This document shows, piece by piece, positions 62,247-64,000 of a stretch of DNA of 64,000 bases (position 1 is its first letter; each line of letters begins with the position of its first letter). The position numbers and the translations under genes are program-made. The notes under the pieces were generated by a model. The model had not been told where the DNA came from and made no database searches. It saw nothing but the letters and a program-made list of their open reading frames with translations. This stretch comes from Paenibacillus lemnae (GTDB taxonomy: Bacteria > Bacillota > Bacilli > Paenibacillales > Paenibacillaceae): assembly GCF_012933385.1 (NCBI RefSeq), contig NZ_JABBPN010000004.1, positions 124,001 through 188,000 of the forward strand, written 5' to 3'.

Positions 62247-64000
62247 TTATTTCAACTTCACTGTATCTTTTCCCAGCATATCCTCCATGGCAGAGATCAA
62301 TACATCGGTCGGGGAGATCCGGTAAGCATCGCTTAGAGCAAGCACTTTTTGAGAACTTTCGTAAAAAAGTACCGTGGCCGCAGGGCCTGGATGCTCTTGA
62401 AGCAAAGTTTTCAGCCTGCTCAGTACATCGGGATCTTCCGCAGCCGGTGAAATTTTAACAAACACTCTCTGGGATGTCCCGGATGTTGAGGCAGGCGGTT
62501 TGACCTGTGCTGACGCAGCCCTATGATCCCCTGCAGCGGACACCGCAGAAGGCGGTACGGGCCTGCGAGATGCGGCCGGGGTACCACCTGCAGCCGGTTT
62601 CCGGGGCTCATCCCTGTAGGATTTGGTCCGGCGGATCAGCTGATGAAGCCGGTCTTCTGCAAGCGGTGCAAGTTCTTCGGCCAGGAGCTTGAATCCTTCG
62701 TCCTGCTGTTGAACCTTGGCCCTTAAAGCCAGGAGCGCACCTTTCTCCACCAGCTGGCTGTTTCGCCTCCATACTTCAGGAAACAGAACCACCTCACAGC
62801 GGTCGATCTGATCCTCCCATTCCACAAAAGCCATCGCTTTCCCCTGTTTGGTCGTGATCGTTTTTACCGATACGATCATCCCTGCTACAGTAACCTGCGT
62901 GTCATCCGGAACTTCATCCAGCTCCACGAGGCGCTGGGTGCCAGCTTCCTGAAGCAGCTCCTCATAATCATCCAGCGGATGCCCTGAGAGATACATTCCA
63001 AGCAGTTCCCGCTCCAGTTCCAGCTGCTGGCTGCCGGTATAGGCCGGAATATCCGGATAATCCATATCCCAGTTCGCCGTCTCGATCACATCGAAATCAA
63101 ACAGCTGGATCTGAAGATCCTCCCTCTCTTTTCTCCACTTCAGTGCTGCCTCGACGGTTTCATCCACCATGGCAACCAATTGGGAACGGTGACCCGGCAA
63201 GGAATCAAATGCGCCTGCCTGAATCAAAGATTCGATTACCCGTTTATTGCAGACCCGCAGATCTACCCTGCGGCAAAAGTCCAGCAGGCTCTCGAACGGT
63301 TCTTCTTCACGAAGGCGAACGATGCTCTCGACAGCCTGGGTGCCGACATTTTTGATCGCGGCGAGACCGAAGCGGATGACATGCTCCACCTCGCCTCCTT
63401 CACCGGCTGCCGCTGCAGCAGGAGTGAACAAGGCCCGGCTCTCATTAATATCCGGGGAGAGCACCTGGATGTTCATACGGTGACATTCCAGAACGTATTC
63501 CGCCACTTTCCGATGGTTGCCCATAACCGCGGTTAGCATGGATGCCATGAAATGAACCGGATAATGAGCTTTCAGATAAGCGGTCTGAAAAGCAAGCACG
63601 CCATAGGCCGCAGCGTGAGCACGCGGAAATCCGTAGTCTGCAAAACGGACGATCATATCGTATACCCGATTGGCATCCTCCTCAGAGTATCCCTGCTTCA
63701 AGCTGCCTGTAACAAAGTGGCTCCGCTCTGTATCGAGCACTTCCCTTTTCTTCTTCGATACGGCACGCCTGAGCAGATCGGCTTCGCCCAGAGAAAAGCC
63801 TGCCATGGAGGAAGCAATCTGCATAATCTGCTCCTGGTAGACGATGATCCCCTGTGTGTCACCCAGAATAGCTACCAGATCCGGATGCGGATACTCCGGT
63901 TCAATGATGCCGTGCTTTGCCTGAATAAATTTCGGAATGAATTCCATCGGACCCGGTCTATACAAGGCAAGAACCGACACAATATCCTCGAATACTGCAG
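62247..64000 (-). CDS. dnaE: DNA polymerase III subunit alpha DnaE, C-terminal part (runs off right edge)
   Basis: About 584 residues of the C-terminal half are present and the frame continues past base 64000. Visible are the end of the catalytic region (SVLALYRPGPMEFIPKFIQAKHG, VYQEQIMQIA, YGFPRAHAAAYG), the helix-hairpin-helix region (IKNVGTQAVESIV), an OB-fold (VTVAGMIVSVKTITTKQGKAMAFVEWED) and a Pro/Ala-rich linker (TPAASRRPVPPSAVSAAGD) before a final small domain. It is the replicative or lagging-strand primer-extending polymerase of Firmicutes. In Bacillus dnaE likewise lies upstream of accDA. Confidence 0.95.
   Translation of the reverse strand, partial: AVFEDIVSVLALYRPGPMEFIPKFIQAKHGIIEPEYPHPDLVAILGDTQGIIVYQEQIMQIASSMAGFSLGEADLLRRAVSKKKREVLDTERSHFVTGSLKQGYSEEDANRVYDMIVRFADYGFPRAHAAAYGVLAFQTAYLKAHYPVHFMASMLTAVMGNHRKVAEYVLECHRMNIQVLSPDINESRALFTPAAAAAGEGGEVEHVIRFGLAAIKNVGTQAVESIVRLREEEPFESLLDFCRRVDLRVCNKRVIESLIQAGAFDSLPGHRSQLVAMVDETVEAALKWRKEREDLQIQLFDFDVIETANWDMDYPDIPAYTGSQQLELERELLGMYLSGHPLDDYEELLQEAGTQRLVELDEVPDDTQVTVAGMIVSVKTITTKQGKAMAFVEWEDQIDRCEVVLFPEVWRRNSQLVEKGALLALRAKVQQQDEGFKLLAEELAPLAEDRLHQLIRRTKSYRDEPRKPAAGGTPAASRRPVPPSAVSAAGDHRAASAQVKPPASTSGTSQRVFVKISPAAEDPDVLSRLKTLLQEHPGPAATVLFYESSQKVLALSDAYRISPTDVLISAMEDMLGKDTVKLK

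Overview
The window looks like a chromosome segment of a spore-forming, plant-polysaccharide-degrading Firmicute, most likely Paenibacillus or a close relative. The signs are moderate GC, LplA/LplB/LplC-type sugar importers paired with YesM/YesN/YesS-type regulators, SLH-domain surface proteins, an alpha/beta SASP spore gene, and a core-gene order close to that of Bacillus (dnaE-acc-pyk-citZ-icd-pho-polA-mutM-ytaF-coaE-nrdR). Nearly every gene is on the minus strand; the exceptions are the M20 peptidase and the SASP gene. All assignments come from reading translated sequence, without database searches.

Region 1 (1-28380) is an accessory pectin/hemicellulose utilisation island. It holds three complete importers, each with two permeases and a lipoprotein binding protein but no ATPase. 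It also holds a 2003-residue secreted enzyme fusing a rhamnogalacturonan lyase (PL11) to two rhamnogalacturonan acetylesterase modules, with cohesin and dockerin-like modules at its C-terminus, and beside it a cohesin plus three-SLH surface anchor. Regulators are two YesM-like kinases (one cut by the left edge), an AraC regulator with its own extracellular sensor, a binding-protein lipoprotein joined to a kinase, and a YesN-like response regulator next to a TPR-GH26-like secreted protein. Two cre-like sites and a phased array of TGATCA palindromes lie in the control regions. I infer that extracellular RG-I is cut and deacetylated at the cell surface and the oligosaccharides are imported using a shared ATPase encoded elsewhere.

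Region 2 (28381-34653) is a transition zone. It has a gene for a possible DUF559-like/winged-helix protein preceded by a strikingly regular array of four 20-bp palindromes (period 51-52 bp) and a terminator in its leader. A tRNA-Ala(GGC) follows, then an M20 peptidase, an ECF sigma/anti-sigma pair, nrdR, the SASP gene and a lytic transglycosylase.

Region 3 (34629-64000) is core: coaE, ytaF, mutM, polA, phoU, a pstB paralog, a soluble CBS-MCP protein, phoP, phoR, a BASS-family transporter, fumarase, an SDR, a small membrane protein, icd, citZ, pstBACS, fxsA, a thioesterase, pyk, accA, accD, a small hypothetical gene, a pgpA-like gene and the 3' part of dnaE. Three Pho boxes with exact 11-bp periodicity precede pstB-phoU, phoP and pstS and define a local phosphate-starvation regulon. 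An unassigned, highly structured non-coding stretch (46168-46467) lies between the fumarase gene and the phoR operon.
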